From NCBI RefSeq assembly GCF_001294465.1, contig NZ_LGAA01000018.1, positions 372,001-436,000 on the forward strand: a DNA stretch of 64,000 nucleotides. The letters run 5' to 3'. This DNA is from Moellerella wisconsensis ATCC 35017 (GTDB lineage Bacteria > Pseudomonadota > Gammaproteobacteria > Enterobacterales > Enterobacteriaceae). Each line of letters begins with the position of its first letter. Positions within the stretch are counted from its first letter, which is position 1. Position numbers and translations under genes: made by a program. The notes under the pieces were generated by a model that was given only the letters and a program-made list of their open reading frames with translations, searched no databases and had not been told where the DNA came from. This document shows, one piece after another, positions 19,577 to 28,410 of the stretch.

Positions 19577-19943
19577 ATAGCCTAATATGCACTAAATCAT
19601 ATTTATCCGCTGTAATAATATTCAATACCTATAGATTGCATAAAATAGCTTTTTTTCTGCATATTTTACCGTTGCATATCCCCAGTATGATCCGTAGAAT
19701 TCACTGTTCATTTTTAATGACATGACCAAACTCTCTGGTTTATTGCTTTATATCCATCAAATATCGCGCAGTAGCATGATGTCTCATTTTATCGCTCGGG
19801 ACTATTCAATGAAATATTTGGCGCTATTATTGATTATATTTCTGTGATTCAGATTATTAGGGTATATAAGTTAAGTGAGTTGCTCTATCTCAGTGATTGA
19901 TTAACTTTTTGTTTTCATTATTTTATACGTTAGGATCACCTCT
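19577..19943 (+). promoter_or_regulatory. ydgI upstream region with possible leader peptide
   Basis: 367 bases before ydgI. A tiny frame at 19809-19847 encodes a hydrophobic 12-mer (MKYLALLLIIFL) with a CGGGA ribosome-site-like sequence before it. It may be a chance ORF. No terminator-antiterminator pair was evident. Confidence 0.3.
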
Positions 19944-21341
19944 TTGAAGCATACATTAAGCCTGACTGCATTAACCGCCTTAGTTTTAAGTTCAATGGTA
20001 GGTGCGGGTGTTTTTAGTCTGCCACAAAATATGGCGGAAGTTGCGAGTCCTTTAGCGCTAATCATTGGCTGGTCAATTACCGGAATAGGCATTTTATTTT
20101 TAGCGTTCGCTCTATTGTTACTTTCTCGTATTCGTCCAGACCTAGATGGTGGCATATTCACTTATGCTAAAGCTGGATTTGGTGAATTAGTAGGTTTTTG
20201 TTCTGCCTGGGGTTATTGGTTATGTGCGGTTATTGCTAATGTTTCCTATCTAGTTATTGTCTTCGCCGCTTTAAGTTTCTTCACCGATACGCCAGAAAAT
20301 ATAATTTTAGGTGAAGGTAATACATGGCAAGCACTGATTGGCGAATCAATATTATTATGGGTAGTCCACGGGTTAGTTTTACGCGGAGTACAAACCGCAG
20401 CAGGAATTAATAAATTAGCCACTATGGCTAAATTAGTTCCGCTTGGTTTATTTATTGTTTTAGCCTTTATCGCCTTCAAATGGGATACCTTCCATGCTGA
20501 TTTTTCAGGGCTTGATCTGGATATTCCGGTCTGGCAACAGGTTAAAGATACCATGCTAATTACGCTGTGGGTCTTTATTGGTATTGAAGGTGCGGTGGTC
20601 GTTTCTGCCCGTGCTCGTAATCGTCGTGATGTTGGGTTAGCCACTGTTTTAGCCGTATTTTCGGCGTTAATTATTTACATTTTAGTGACTCTGCTTTCAT
20701 TAGGTATTATGCCACGAGCAGAATTAGCTGAAATAAGAAATCCGTCAATGGCCACGTTGATGGTAAGCATGATAGGCTCTGTTGGCGAAATAGTAATTGC
20801 TGCAGGTTTAATAGTCTCAGTCTGTGGTGCATATTTAAGTTGGACCATTATGGCAGCTGAAGTACCCTATATTGCTGCATTGCATGGATCATTTCCTAAA
20901 ATATTTAATAAACAAAATAACAATGATGCCCCCTCATCATCTCTGTGGCTAACTAATGGTGCTGTACAATTATCATTAGTGTTAATTTGGCTTAGCGGGA
21001 GTAATTATAATACCTTATTAACCATTGCTTCTGAGATGATCCTAGTCCCTTATTTTTTAGTCGGTGCGTTCCTGGTAAAAATGGCTATTGAGCGCAGCAG
21101 TAAAGCATTATTATTTGTTGGTGCTTGTGCTGCTTTATACGGAATATGGCTTCTTTATGCCTCTGGTATAATGAATTTGCTCTTATCCGTTGTGTTATAT
21201 GCGCCTGGATTGCTGGTATTTCTATATGCCCGTAGCCAACAACAATCTGAACAGAAAAAATCATTATTAACAGCTGAGAAAATAGCACTCTATCTATTAC
21301 TGGCGGGCTCGCTCCCTGCCCTGTGGTATTTAATTAATTAA
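19944..21341 (+). CDS. ydgI: YdgI: arginine/ornithine antiporter-like APC transporter
   Basis: 465 residues with a TTG start (AGGAT ribosome site about eight bases upstream). It is an APC-superfamily amino-acid antiporter with about 12 membrane helices. The N-terminus ALVLSSMVGAGVFSLPQNMA is the substrate-binding helix 1 motif of the ArcD/YdgI group; DGGIFTYAKAGFGELVGF and LWVFIGIEGAVVVSARAR are also typical. Length and motifs match E. coli YdgI (460), a putative arginine:ornithine antiporter. It lies beside ydgH as in E. coli and is the last backbone gene before the accessory block. Confidence 0.93.
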   Translation: MKHTLSLTALTALVLSSMVGAGVFSLPQNMAEVASPLALIIGWSITGIGILFLAFALLLLSRIRPDLDGGIFTYAKAGFGELVGFCSAWGYWLCAVIANVSYLVIVFAALSFFTDTPENIILGEGNTWQALIGESILLWVVHGLVLRGVQTAAGINKLATMAKLVPLGLFIVLAFIAFKWDTFHADFSGLDLDIPVWQQVKDTMLITLWVFIGIEGAVVVSARARNRRDVGLATVLAVFSALIIYILVTLLSLGIMPRAELAEIRNPSMATLMVSMIGSVGEIVIAAGLIVSVCGAYLSWTIMAAEVPYIAALHGSFPKIFNKQNNNDAPSSSLWLTNGAVQLSLVLIWLSGSNYNTLLTIASEMILVPYFLVGAFLVKMAIERSSKALLFVGACAALYGIWLLYASGIMNLLLSVVLYAPGLLVFLYARSQQQSEQKKSLLTAEKIALYLLLAGSLPALWYLIN

Positions 21342-21430
21342 TTTCAATAATAAACAGCAATAAAGAACAGATTTTGTGAGTTGTCGAATAACCCCTTATA
21401 GACTCACGTAAAACTCAGAGGAAAATTTGA

Positions 21431-22675
21431 ATGTTATCGTCAAAAGCTGTATGTGGATTTGATTTTGGAACCAGTAATACTAGTGTAGCGGTGAAAAACT
21501 CTGTTGGTGAAGTGGTTTGTTATTCCTTTCCTAGTGCGATTTTCTTTGAGTTTGAGACTAAATCCACGTTGTTCGGTGATGAAGCTTTAACCAGCTATTA
21601 CGATTTGATCCCAGGACGACTATTTACTTCGTTTAAATCGCTGCTGGGCAAAAAAATCTATGATTCAAGCACCATGATCCATGGGCAATTAATTCCTTTT
21701 GAAGAAATCATAACTTCGTATATTAGTTTCATCAAAGAGACCGTAGAAAAAGATATTGGTTACTCTTTAACAGCGGTACTTGCTGGTCGTCCAGTATTCT
21801 TTATTGATCAAGATCCCGTGGCCGATGCAAAAGCTCAAGCCGATCTTAAAAGTATTTTTCAGCGTACGGGATTTGAACTAGTAGAATTTGAATTAGAGCC
21901 TATTGCAGCGACCTATTCCTTTTTAAGTCATCACACTGAAGAAAATACCACTATTTTAACCGTCGATATTGGTGGTGGAACCAGTGATATTTGCTTATTC
22001 AACAGTGACGATTTTAGCGCCGGAAAAAAACTACCGATTGAAACTGTGGGGGTTCATTTAGGTGGTGATGATTTTGATAAAGATTTTAGTATGTGCAGTG
22101 TAATGCCTTTATTGGGCCGAGGAAGTAAACTTAAACGAAATCCAAGTATCACGATCCCTAATCATTTTTTCTATGATATGTCTTGTTGGCGTTCGATTTA
22201 TGAACAGTATAAATTCAAAAATATCAATGATATAAAGCAAATTGCTTTACAAGTTGAAGACAATACCGCGCTGGAAAGATTAATAAAGGTACTTAATCAA
22301 CGTCTCGGGCATAATGTATTGAAACAAGTACAAAATGCTAAAGTGACTTTATCTTCAGTAGAAAACACTATCATAGATTTAGATTTCGTAGAGAATAATT
22401 TAGAATTACAAGTTTCTCAGGCAGATTTAAATAATGCGTTAAGTAAAATTCTAGAGAAGATTTCTGCCTCAATTGATTCGCTATTGTCTACGTTAGCAGT
22501 TGATCCAGAGCAAATTGATTATATTGTCTGTACTGGGGGCTCCACTTTAGTTCCCGCATTAAAAAACCTTTTATATCAAAAATTTGACCGCAAAAAAATT
22601 ATTCAGCATGATACTTTTAATGCTGTAGCCAAAGGACTAATGCTACGTGCGGCTGAAATATTACCCGCACAATAA
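21431..22675 (+). CDS. Hsp70-family protein, YegD-like (ATPase domain only)
   Basis: 414 residues, with an actin/Hsp70-type ATPase and little else. Phosphate-1 is GFDFGTSNTSVAV (about 9-21), phosphate-2 is TVDIGGGTSDICLF (about 178), and the adenosine motif is VCTGGSTLVPALKNLL (about 369). The DnaK substrate-binding domain and lid are absent, as in E. coli YegD (450 residues). The MPLLGRGS and ITIPNHFFYDM segments also occupy positions seen in YegD. The client and partner are unknown. No J-domain or nucleotide-exchange factor gene is nearby. It has its own AGAGGA ribosome site and starts 89 bases after ydgI, at the left end of the accessory block. Confidence 0.85.
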   Translation: MLSSKAVCGFDFGTSNTSVAVKNSVGEVVCYSFPSAIFFEFETKSTLFGDEALTSYYDLIPGRLFTSFKSLLGKKIYDSSTMIHGQLIPFEEIITSYISFIKETVEKDIGYSLTAVLAGRPVFFIDQDPVADAKAQADLKSIFQRTGFELVEFELEPIAATYSFLSHHTEENTTILTVDIGGGTSDICLFNSDDFSAGKKLPIETVGVHLGGDDFDKDFSMCSVMPLLGRGSKLKRNPSITIPNHFFYDMSCWRSIYEQYKFKNINDIKQIALQVEDNTALERLIKVLNQRLGHNVLKQVQNAKVTLSSVENTIIDLDFVENNLELQVSQADLNNALSKILEKISASIDSLLSTLAVDPEQIDYIVCTGGSTLVPALKNLLYQKFDRKKIIQHDTFNAVAKGLMLRAAEILPAQ

Positions 22676-22718
22676 TCATCTACTTTAGCACGTATTTTTA
22701 TCTGCGCCCCAAAAGACA

Positions 22719-22757
22719 AGACAGATAGCATAATAAAGGAACAAGTGCTGTCTGTCT
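22719..22757 (-). terminator. Terminator-like hairpin between convergent genes
   Basis: AGACAGATAGCA (22719-22730) / TGCTGTCTGTCT (22746-22757) with one mismatch. On the minus strand it is followed by TGTCTTTT, so it best fits termination of the minus-strand barrel gene. Confidence 0.65.
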
Positions 22758-22800
22758 TAGAAAGAGGTAACTAAAAAACATCATAATTGGCTTGCTAAGG

Positions 22801-23670
22801 CTATCTAATTTCTAAAATAAAAGTGATACCATGAGCATTATCACCTAATAGGTATCCAACGCCCATTTTGATTTTTAATTGGTCATCATAAAAATCAATC
22901 GGTGCTTCTAAAGAAAGTGATATATTGTTTATAACACCAAATGATAATTCCCTATAATTCTTGCCATAAAACCCACCAATACTATCCGATAAAATTAGAT
23001 TAAAATTCTTTTCATTTAATTTAAATAAATCCGTCATAACATATTCACTACCAAGTGCCCATGTTCCGGTGTTATTTTTATCTCTAAATTCATTAGTAAA
23101 CATATATGATATGCGTCCAAATGAATTAATTTGATCATTATTATTTAACTTAAGAGTGTTTTTTATTCCAACTTTAGGGGTTATATGGAATGAGTTAATA
23201 TCCCAATCTAATAGTTTCTCTTCACGTAATGATTCTTTCATTTGAAAATCACCATGAAATGAAGAATTATTCTTCATATTGGCATACCCAAATTCCAGCT
23301 CATTTTCAAAACTAAAATTATCATTTATTTTATAAGTAATCTTTGGTGAAGTGGCTATACTAAAAATATCCCATCTAGCATGTAAACTACCTACATTATC
23401 AATATGAAATGATGAGGATTTTACTTTAAGATAATTACCTCGTAATTGTACAGAAAAGGAATAATCCCCATTCACATAAAGTTCGTTAAAATTATAAGGT
23501 AATGAATATTTTTCATAACTAAGTCCATCAGACTTTAATTTTGAAGCGCTGATATCATCAGTCAACGAAAGCGCAAGTAGCTTATTGTAGCCAGTCTTCA
23601 AATCTTCCGCCATGGAAGAGCCAGATGTAGTAATTATTAAAAATAGCACTCTAAAGTATATAGACTTCAT
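22801..23670 (-). CDS. Putative outer-membrane beta-barrel protein
   Basis: 289 residues. The signal peptide is at 1-21 (hydrophobic VLFLIITTSGS, cleavage near SMA/E). The rest alternates short amphipathic strands with Asn/Lys/Asp-rich turns (YSFSVQLRGNYLKV, FSFENELEFGYANM, FGRISYMFTNEF, LKIKMGVGYLLG), the pattern of an 8- to 12-strand outer-membrane barrel similar to solitary autotransporter beta-domains. The final residue is Arg rather than the usual Phe, which is unusual for a BamA client. The gene is markedly more AT-rich than its neighbours and rich in Asn/Lys codons, suggesting acquisition. Function not recognised. Confidence 0.65.
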   Translation of the reverse strand: MKSIYFRVLFLIITTSGSSMAEDLKTGYNKLLALSLTDDISASKLKSDGLSYEKYSLPYNFNELYVNGDYSFSVQLRGNYLKVKSSSFHIDNVGSLHARWDIFSIATSPKITYKINDNFSFENELEFGYANMKNNSSFHGDFQMKESLREEKLLDWDINSFHITPKVGIKNTLKLNNNDQINSFGRISYMFTNEFRDKNNTGTWALGSEYVMTDLFKLNEKNFNLILSDSIGGFYGKNYRELSFGVINNISLSLEAPIDFYDDQLKIKMGVGYLLGDNAHGITFILEIR

Positions 23671-24335
23671 TATCCCTCTATTTAAAAATTATGAAAAAAC
23701 ATCCAGATTAAAAAGCCCATATTTATATAACAAATAGTTAAATAAAATCATAAATAAACTATTTTATAATAATATATTATTTTCACCTTAAACGTGAAGT
23801 AAGAACTAATAATTTAATGTCTATATTTCAATCTCTGTATATTCCCAGACAAAATTAAACCTAAATAAACCCTCAAAATATCGTGATATTTAACACTATT
23901 GCGATAGCATAAAAAACAATCAATCGACTAACAATACCCCTCCCGACCCAAAATCTAACTTTATGCCTCGATAGCTAAGTATTCTTCTACTACTTCACAA
24001 CTAATACGAGTGAAAAATTAATGTATTTCCATATTAACAAATAGAAATTCTCTGTTACATATACATAGCTACATATTAGCATGTCGACTATTTTTGTTTA
24101 AAAACAAATATATATGATTGGCCAGCTACATCTATAGAGAATTAAAGTAATATATTTTCTTTTACTCCAATCACATAATTAATAAGAAAAGTTGATTTAT
24201 TTATTATTCAGTTATATAAGTAAAAAAAGATCACTAAGGTAAATTTTTATAATTAAATTATAACTATTTACCAATATCCCACTTTAAATAATAAAAAATT
24301 TCATATAACAGAAGATAACCGAAGGAATACCTCTC
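23671..24335. other. AT-rich intergenic region upstream of the T6SS
   Basis: 665 bases with no supported gene. It is very AT-rich, consistent with H-NS silencing that is common for T6SS promoters (inference). A 16-bp palindrome lies at 24093-24108. It must hold the tssB promoter. Confidence 0.55.
24093..24108. promoter_or_regulatory. Palindrome TTTGTTT-AA-AAACAAA upstream of tssB
   Basis: Perfect 7-bp arms with a 2-base centre, about 228 bases upstream of the tssB start. It could be a regulator site, but in AT-rich DNA chance is not excluded. Confidence 0.25.
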
Positions 24336-24833
24336 ATGTCAGATAGCTTCCAAAATGAAGTCCCTAAAGCGCGGGTTAATATAAAGTTAGACTTGCACAC
24401 GGGCGGAGCGCAGAAAAAAGTTGAGTTACCCTTAAAGTTATTAGCGGTCGGCGATTACAGTCATGGGCAGGATAATCGTGCGCTATCTGAGCGTGAGAAA
24501 ATCAACATTAACAAAAATAACTTTGATAGTGTGCTCGCTGAGTTTTCCCCCTCAATCAATCTGTCCGTTAAAAATACGCTGGCTAATGAAGGAAGCGAAG
24601 AGCTCGTCTCATTAGCATTCAAAAATATGAATGATTTCGAGCCAGAACAAGTTGCTCGCCAAATTCCTCAACTTCGCGCGATGTTAGCTATGCGTAATCT
24701 TTTACGCGACCTCAAATCTAATCTTCTCGATAACGTAACCTTTCGTCGTGAGTTGGAAAATATTCTGAAAGATCCTGCACTCAGTGACGAACTTCGCGAA
24801 GAATTGGCCCAACTGGCCCCCAAAAAAGACTAA
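24336..24833 (+). CDS. tssB: TssB: T6SS contractile sheath small subunit
   Basis: 165 residues, the usual TssB/VipA length. Recognisable segments are EVPKARVNIKLDLHTGGAQK at the N-terminus (sheath strand exchange), LKLLAVGDYSHGQD, and the FEPEQVARQIPQLRAML motif conserved in the family. It pairs with TssC to build the cytoplasmic sheath that drives the Hcp tube out. It is the first gene of the T6SS cluster, with a GAAGGA ribosome site, and tssC follows after about 25 bases. Confidence 0.96.
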   Translation: MSDSFQNEVPKARVNIKLDLHTGGAQKKVELPLKLLAVGDYSHGQDNRALSEREKININKNNFDSVLAEFSPSINLSVKNTLANEGSEELVSLAFKNMNDFEPEQVARQIPQLRAMLAMRNLLRDLKSNLLDNVTFRRELENILKDPALSDELREELAQLAPKKD

Positions 24834-24859
24834 TTTGGATTTAACACAGGATCATGCTG

Positions 24860-26401
24860 ATGTCAGTAAATAATGAATTAACTACAAATACACAGACTAC
24901 CGTACTGGAAGAAATACCTTTTCAAGGTGTTTACGCTTCATTGTTCGAAAAAATTAACCTTACTCCGGTGACTGAAGTAAGCGATATTAACGCATTTCAA
25001 GATAACGCTGTTCTAGCTGATGCATCTGCCGATGAACGTGTAACTGTTGCTGTTCAGGTTTTCCTCGATCGGCTTAAATCATCAGGGCAAAAAGTTGAAC
25101 GCCTAGACCGTAATTTACTTGATCACCATATTGCTGAACTAGATAAACAAATTAGTCAGCAACTGGATGAAGTCATGCACCATCCTGAGTTCCAACAAAT
25201 TGAATCTACTTGGCGTGGATTAAAATTCTTAGTTGACCGTACCGATTTTCGCCAAAATGTTAAAATTGAACTGTTAGACGTCACTAAAGACGATTTACGC
25301 CAAGATTTTGAAGATAGCCCTGAGATTATTCAAAGCGGCCTCTATCATCATACCTATATTGCTGAATATGATACTCCAGGTGGCGAACCTATTGCTGCCA
25401 TGATATCGGATTATGAGTTTGACCGTAGTCCACAAGATATTGCCTTGCTTCGTTGTATTTCCAAAGTCTCAGCCTCAGCTCATATGCCATTTATCGGTTC
25501 TGTTGGCCCTAAATTCTTTGGTAAAGATACCATGGAGGAAGTAGCGGCAATCAAAGATATTGGTAACTATTTTGATCGTGCCGAATATTTAAAATGGAAA
25601 GCGTTCCGTGACTCCGATGATGCACGCTATATTGGACTAACTATGCCCAGAGTACTGGGTCGCCTACCGTATGGTCCTGATACTGTTCCGGTACGTAGTT
25701 TCAATTATGTCGAAGAAGTTAAAGGCCCAGATCACGAAAAATATTTGTGGACTAATGCTTCGTTTGCCTTTGCTGCCAATATGGTAAAAAGCTTTATCAA
25801 CAACGGCTGGTGTGTACAAATTCGTGGGCCACAAGCCGGCGGTGCAGTAAAAGATCTCCCTATCCATCTGTTCGATTTAGGCACAGGTAGCCAAGTTAAA
25901 ATCCCTTCTGAAGTGATGATCCCAGAAACCCGTGAATTTGAATTTGCTAATCTTGGATTCATTCCATTGTCTTATTATAAGAATCGGGATTACTCGTGCT
26001 TTTTCTCTGCTAACTCGGCACAAAAACCGGCTCTGTATGATACGGCAGATGCCACTGCCAATAGTCGTATTAACTCACGTCTTCCGTATATTTTCCTGCT
26101 GTCACGTATCGCCCACTATTTGAAATTAATCCAACGTGAAAACATCGGTACCACCAAAGATAGACGCCTGCTAGAGCTGGAACTGAATAACTGGGTGCGT
26201 GGTCTGGTTACCGAAATGACCGATCCGGGTGATGATTTACAGGCTTCACATCCACTGCGCGATGCCAAAGTCGTCGTTGAGGATATTGAGGATAATCCAG
26301 GCTTTTTCCGCGTTAGACTTTATGCGGTTCCCCACTTCCAAGTTGAAGGTATGGATGTGGATTTATCCTTAGTTTCACAAATGCCAAAAGCGAAAGCCTA
26401 A
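24860..26401 (+). CDS. tssC: TssC: T6SS contractile sheath large subunit
   Basis: 513 residues from the ATG at 24860, which is eight bases from the AGGA site; the ATG at 24854 is too close to it. Typical TssC/VipB landmarks are FLDRLKSSGQKVERLDRNLL, PEFQQIESTWRGLKFLVDR, ISDYEFDRSPQDIALL and LRDAKVVVEDIEDNPGFFRV near the C-terminus. It forms the sheath with TssB, and its N-terminal helix is the ClpV recognition site after contraction. Strong synteny with tssB and tssK. Confidence 0.97.
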   Translation: MSVNNELTTNTQTTVLEEIPFQGVYASLFEKINLTPVTEVSDINAFQDNAVLADASADERVTVAVQVFLDRLKSSGQKVERLDRNLLDHHIAELDKQISQQLDEVMHHPEFQQIESTWRGLKFLVDRTDFRQNVKIELLDVTKDDLRQDFEDSPEIIQSGLYHHTYIAEYDTPGGEPIAAMISDYEFDRSPQDIALLRCISKVSASAHMPFIGSVGPKFFGKDTMEEVAAIKDIGNYFDRAEYLKWKAFRDSDDARYIGLTMPRVLGRLPYGPDTVPVRSFNYVEEVKGPDHEKYLWTNASFAFAANMVKSFINNGWCVQIRGPQAGGAVKDLPIHLFDLGTGSQVKIPSEVMIPETREFEFANLGFIPLSYYKNRDYSCFFSANSAQKPALYDTADATANSRINSRLPYIFLLSRIAHYLKLIQRENIGTTKDRRLLELELNNWVRGLVTEMTDPGDDLQASHPLRDAKVVVEDIEDNPGFFRVRLYAVPHFQVEGMDVDLSLVSQMPKAKA

Positions 26402-26413
26402 AGGTTATCACGG

Positions 26414-27751
26414 ATGAAAATCTACCGACCCCTGTGGACGGATGGGGCCTTTTTGGCCCCTCAACAATTCCAACAGCAAGCTCAATGGGATAGCCATGTA
26501 GCCAATTTGGTTTCCAATATGACATTGGCATCCCCGTGGGGTGTGATCAGTACTGAATTTGATGAAAGCGCATTGACTATTTCCCGGTTAAGTATACAAC
26601 GGATGGTGGTTCGCTTTCCTGATGGAACAATAATCGACTCGACACTTGCCGATAATCTTCCTCCAGTACGAGAATTAAGCCAATACGCCGAACACTCGTC
26701 TCTGGATATCGTGCTGGCACTCCCCTTGTTACTGGCTAATGGCGGCAACTTAGTACCAGAAGGTGGCACAGAAAGGCCTCGCCGTTTTTATCAAGAGTGG
26801 ATAAAAGTACAAGACCTTGTTGGTCATGAACAAACCGATATTGCGGTGCTACGTCATGCTGTTAGTCTGCGTTTTGCTCATGATGATAACAGTGCTTATA
26901 TTACTTGCCCCGTGGCTAAATTAATACGTAATGCGCAAGGGGCATGGACATTTGATCCGCACTTTATTCCTCCTTTACTGTCTTGCCAAGGAAGCCCTGC
27001 TCTTGTCTCACTTTTGAGCGAGTTTATGCATCGTTTAGTTGCAAAACGCCGCAGATTAATGGCGTTACGCCGTGAAAGTAATGAGAAAATGGCTGACTTT
27101 GTGGTCGCAGATGTTTCTTTATTTTGGTTATTGAATTCACTGAATAGTGCAGAGCCGGTACTCAATGAATTCATCGCATCACTTAATCGACATCCAGAAT
27201 GTTTATATCGAGAACTGGTTCGTCTTGCGGGGAGCTTATTAACGTTCTCACTCGACCATCAAATTGAAGATATTCCTGCTTATCAGCACGACAAGCCTGA
27301 ACAGGTATTTCCTCCGTTATTTGCTTTACTCAATACCTTACTTGAAGCTAGCCTGCCTTCACGTATTGTCACTATTGATTTACGCAAAGAAGGACCGTTC
27401 TGGAAAGGCGATTTGCACGACGGTCGTTTGCGTGAAGATGCAGATTTTTATTTATCCGTACGCTCTTCACTTCCCACACATTTACTGGCCACCCAATTTC
27501 CCTTGCTGTGTAAAGCAGGAAGTACCGATGATGTCGCCGATGTTGTGAATGTCGCACTCAATGGTATCCCGCTACGTGCGCTGACACATGTACCAACAGC
27601 TCTCCCATTACGGCTGGAAAATCAATACTTTGTACTTGATATTAATAATCCCGCCGGTGCTGCCATGCTAGATACTGGACGGTGTGCATTTTATGTCCCG
27701 AGTACCTTGGGAGAAATTCAACTTGAACTGTTTGCGGTATTACGCTCATGA
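26414..27751 (+). CDS. tssK: TssK: T6SS baseplate-membrane complex linker
   Basis: 445 residues. The opening IYRPLWTDGAFLAPQQFQQQ is the TssK signature; the N-terminal shoulder, a helical middle and the C-terminal head that contacts TssL/TssM all fit the family length. TssK trimers connect the TssEFG wedges to the membrane complex. The gene overlaps the next (tssL) by four bases (ATGA), implying coupled translation. Confidence 0.95.
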   Translation: MKIYRPLWTDGAFLAPQQFQQQAQWDSHVANLVSNMTLASPWGVISTEFDESALTISRLSIQRMVVRFPDGTIIDSTLADNLPPVRELSQYAEHSSLDIVLALPLLLANGGNLVPEGGTERPRRFYQEWIKVQDLVGHEQTDIAVLRHAVSLRFAHDDNSAYITCPVAKLIRNAQGAWTFDPHFIPPLLSCQGSPALVSLLSEFMHRLVAKRRRLMALRRESNEKMADFVVADVSLFWLLNSLNSAEPVLNEFIASLNRHPECLYRELVRLAGSLLTFSLDHQIEDIPAYQHDKPEQVFPPLFALLNTLLEASLPSRIVTIDLRKEGPFWKGDLHDGRLREDADFYLSVRSSLPTHLLATQFPLLCKAGSTDDVADVVNVALNGIPLRALTHVPTALPLRLENQYFVLDINNPAGAAMLDTGRCAFYVPSTLGEIQLELFAVLRS

Positions 27752-28410
27752 ACAATCATCCCCACACTTCATCCTCGATTGATGCTATTTTTGCGGATAC
27801 TTGGCTGATGGTTTGTCAATTACGCCAAGGCTCGCCGATTTCAAATGGCAATGTTTTTTACCGCAAAGTTTGTGAGCTTATCGATAAAACCCGACAAATT
27901 TTACAGCAACAAGGTTATGACGAGCGCGCGATTGATCATATGCAATATGCTCAATGCGCGTTAATAGATGAAAGTATAATGAACCGTCCTTCTCCTGATG
28001 ATGGCTATCAAACTTGGCTGCAATCCCCGCTTCAAGCACGTTATTTTAATACGCTAGAAGCCGGTGATAAGCTGTGGGATCGCGTAAATACGGTACTTAA
28101 GGAAACAAATCCTAATCAAGAAGTGCTGCTTTGTTTTCATCGTGTTCTTACTCTTGGTTTTGTTGGAAAATTTCGCCGTCTAAATGATCCTGAACGCGAG
28201 CGTATTGTGGCGCAGCTAGATGCCTTACTTCCATCAATTACGCTTTCATCAGCGCTGCCGCTAGTTGTAAAACCCCAATTGCGTTTTAGCCGTCGTCGGC
28301 TCTATATGTTGGGTTGGCTGGGGGGAATCCTTCTTTTAGTCGCCCTTTGGTGGGGATTTTCTGCTTCACTAGAGCATTTGCTGCAATCATGGATGATTCA
28401 AGGACAGTAA
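27748..28410 (+). CDS. tssL: TssL: DotU-type T6SS inner-membrane protein
   Basis: 220 residues with a cytoplasmic helical DotU domain (about 10-175; YDERAIDHMQYAQCALIDES and LGFVGKFR are typical) and one C-terminal membrane anchor (LYMLGWLGGILLLVALWW). There is no peptidoglycan-binding OmpA domain, so that role falls to the next gene. The stop overlaps the following start (TAATG). Confidence 0.95.
   Translation: MNNHPHTSSSIDAIFADTWLMVCQLRQGSPISNGNVFYRKVCELIDKTRQILQQQGYDERAIDHMQYAQCALIDESIMNRPSPDDGYQTWLQSPLQARYFNTLEAGDKLWDRVNTVLKETNPNQEVLLCFHRVLTLGFVGKFRRLNDPERERIVAQLDALLPSITLSSALPLVVKPQLRFSRRRLYMLGWLGGILLLVALWWGFSASLEHLLQSWMIQGQ

Noticed and set aside
20246-20644. 132-residue open frame on the minus strand inside ydgI
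   Set aside because: Antisense shadow of a well-conserved transporter; low-complexity Thr/Ser/Lys composition and no ribosome site.
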